Origin: Muribaculaceae bacterium
GTDB lineage: Bacteria; Bacteroidota; Bacteroidia; Bacteroidales; Muribaculaceae
Reading direction: 5' to 3'
DNA: 64,000 nt
NCBI GenBank assembly: GCA_022509165.1
Contig: JAFLTT010000013.1
Location: forward strand, 1-64,000
The translations under genes were made by a program, and so were the position numbers. The notes under the pieces were generated by a model. The model saw only the letters and a list, made by a program, of their open reading frames with translations, searched no databases and was not told the origin of the DNA. Shown here piece after piece: positions 62,950 through 64,000 of the stretch (position 1 is the stretch's first letter; each line of letters starts with the position of its first letter).

Positions 62950-63605
62950 AACTTCACTCCATAGGAAAGATCTCCCGCATCGCCCAGTCCGGGCACAATA
63001 TAACTATGCGAGTTAATTTCCGGATCTATAGTGGCACACCAGATGGTGGTTTTATCCTGAGGGAACACCTTAGCCACATATTCCACGGCTGCCTGAGAGG
63101 CGATCACCGCAGCCACATGTATCTTAGCCGGGTTACCGTTTCTCAACAGAGCCCTGTATCCCAGTTCCATGCTGCTTCCCGTGGCCAGCATAGGGTCAAC
63201 AATAATCAGCGTCTTACCCTCTATGTCGGGAGATGCAAGATATTCTACAAGTACTTCAAATTTATCTCCCTTCTCGCGATAACTCCTGTATGCGCTTACA
63301 AAAGCATTGTCAGCACGGTCAAAATAATTGAGGAAACCATGATGGAAAGGAAGACCGGCCCTGAGAATGGTGGCTATCACTACCCGGTCAGAAATCTCTT
63401 TCACTGAAGCTCTGGCCAATGGGGTGACTACTTCTTCGTCATGAAAATCCATCTTTTTAGATATTTCATAGGCCATTACCTCACCGATTCTCTCCAAATT
63501 TTTCCGGAAACGAAGTGAATCTCCCTGAATAGTCACATCACGAAGTTCTCTGGTGAAGCGGCTAAGAAGACTGGGAGTCTTGTCAAGATTTATAATCTCT
63601 ATCAT
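62946..63605 (-). CDS. upp: Uracil phosphoribosyltransferase
   Basis: This salvage enzyme makes UMP from uracil and PRPP in the cytosol. The 219-aa length is close to standard. LRDVTIQGDSLRFRKNLERIGEVMAYEIS, ILRAGLPFHHGFLNYFDRADNAFV and the PRPP loop LIIVDPMLATGSSM are present, as is the C-terminal uracil-binding PGLGDAGDLSYGVK. It is first in the minus-strand chain with recF (ATGA overlap). A TAATTTTG box lies 66 nt upstream, in the gap shared with pfkA. Confidence 0.96.
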   Translation of the reverse strand: MIEIINLDKTPSLLSRFTRELRDVTIQGDSLRFRKNLERIGEVMAYEISKKMDFHDEEVVTPLARASVKEISDRVVIATILRAGLPFHHGFLNYFDRADNAFVSAYRSYREKGDKFEVLVEYLASPDIEGKTLIIVDPMLATGSSMELGYRALLRNGNPAKIHVAAVIASQAAVEYVAKVFPQDKTTIWCATIDPEINSHSYIVPGLGDAGDLSYGVKL

Positions 63606-63670
63606 GCGGGCCTTTAGCTTTTCTTGTTTTCAATTATTTTACTTTACTCTGATCTTTCAGAGCCTTATCG

Positions 63671-63678
63671 CAAAATTA
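63671..63678 (-). promoter_or_regulatory. Putative -7 box of the upp-recF operon
   Basis: TAATTTTG on the minus strand fits TAnnTTTG, 66 nt before the upp ATG. The nearest TTTG upstream is at a longer than usual spacing (23 nt). Confidence 0.5.
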
Positions 63679-63687
63679 ACCATTTTT

Positions 63688-63718
63688 TTTGTCAGAACCC
63701 TCAAAATTCCTAATTTTG
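63688..63718 (+). promoter_or_regulatory. pfkA promoter
   Basis: TTTG (63688-63691), a 19-nt spacer and TAATTTTG (63711-63718) are an exact consensus. The leader to the pfkA ATG is about 155 nt and contains nested complementary segments. Confidence 0.72.
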
Positions 63719-63732
63719 TGCAAAGTGTGAAT

Positions 63733-63819
63733 CGGGGAGACACAAAATTTATGTTGACAAATAGCAAAACAGTTTAACAATACATTATGCATATTTTGTC
63801 AACCTATAGGAACACCCCG
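63733..63819 (+). promoter_or_regulatory. Potential structured 5' leader of pfkA
   Basis: CGGGG (63733-63737) can pair with CCCCG (63815-63819), enclosing GTTGACAAA (63753-63761) paired with TTTGTCAAC (63795-63803). The two nested helices lie wholly inside the predicted leader. I do not recognise a known riboswitch. Confidence 0.35.
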
Positions 63820-63863
63820 GTCATTTATCTCCGAACAAAGCCAACAATATTTCAACCAAATAA

Positions 63864-64000
<137 letters not shown>

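Overview
The window is a contiguous, gene-dense chromosomal stretch from a member of the Bacteroidales. Whether it is Muribaculaceae-like is an inference I cannot settle from sequence alone. The evidence is a fumarate reductase operon of Bacteroidetes type, a fused SecDF, a Big_5-type lipoprotein, DUF4919 and DUF5683 proteins, LpxB, a carboxynorspermidine dehydrogenase, and recurrent promoters with the Bacteroidetes -7 box TAnnTTTG. In several cases a -33 TTTG lies 19-20 nt upstream of that box.

Layout. 1-500: the start of a DUF3791-type small gene leaving the left edge, a terminator and tRNA-Leu(CAG). 501-9000: lysA, a heavy-metal RND efflux pair, a beta-carbonic anhydrase and a large Ig-like lipoprotein. 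9180-19112: secDF, a YqhA-like membrane protein, pheT, an aminotransferase, a YebC regulator and a DegT aminotransferase. 19257-23200: the frdCAB operon, with an unusually long FrdC. 23273-30462: carboxynorspermidine dehydrogenase, a GH31 glucosidase, a GT42/DUF115-like protein, a beta-helix lipoprotein and lpxB. 30488-37947: a yidC - NapH-like - thyA - epimerase operon, a STAND-like ATPase, a 633-bp repeat-rich gap and an acyltransferase. 37940-42436: obg, a CBS/nucleotidyltransferase, a WYL regulator and a glycosyltransferase. 42490-48025: a TolC/HlyD/two-permease exporter followed by folA. 48108-53721: a MATE exporter, parA-parB, a DUF5683 protein and a LysM transglycosylase. 53959-63605 (minus strand): an FKBP isomerase, DUF4919, a PgpH-like HD phosphohydrolase, a RelA/SpoT enzyme, ribH, a TPR-like protein, a thioesterase, DUF721, recF and upp. 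63879-end: the start of pfkA.

Most genes are core housekeeping genes (cell envelope, respiration, nucleotide metabolism, chromosome partition). The unusual content is mainly non-coding. First, a dispersed AT-rich family built from heptads (AACAATA and AACGATA) occurs at four loci, each between co-directional genes and three of them inside efflux operons. Second, a roughly 160-173 bp element with inverted ends and two internal GC-rich palindromes occurs three times, with paired arm substitutions that preserve the hairpins. Third, a 15-bp iteron-like tandem array directly abuts, and supplies the -33 box of, a consensus promoter for the STAND-like ATPase gene, with one copy of the palindromic element lying in that gene's predicted 5' leader. 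No CRISPR array, integrase, transposase or rRNA operon was seen.
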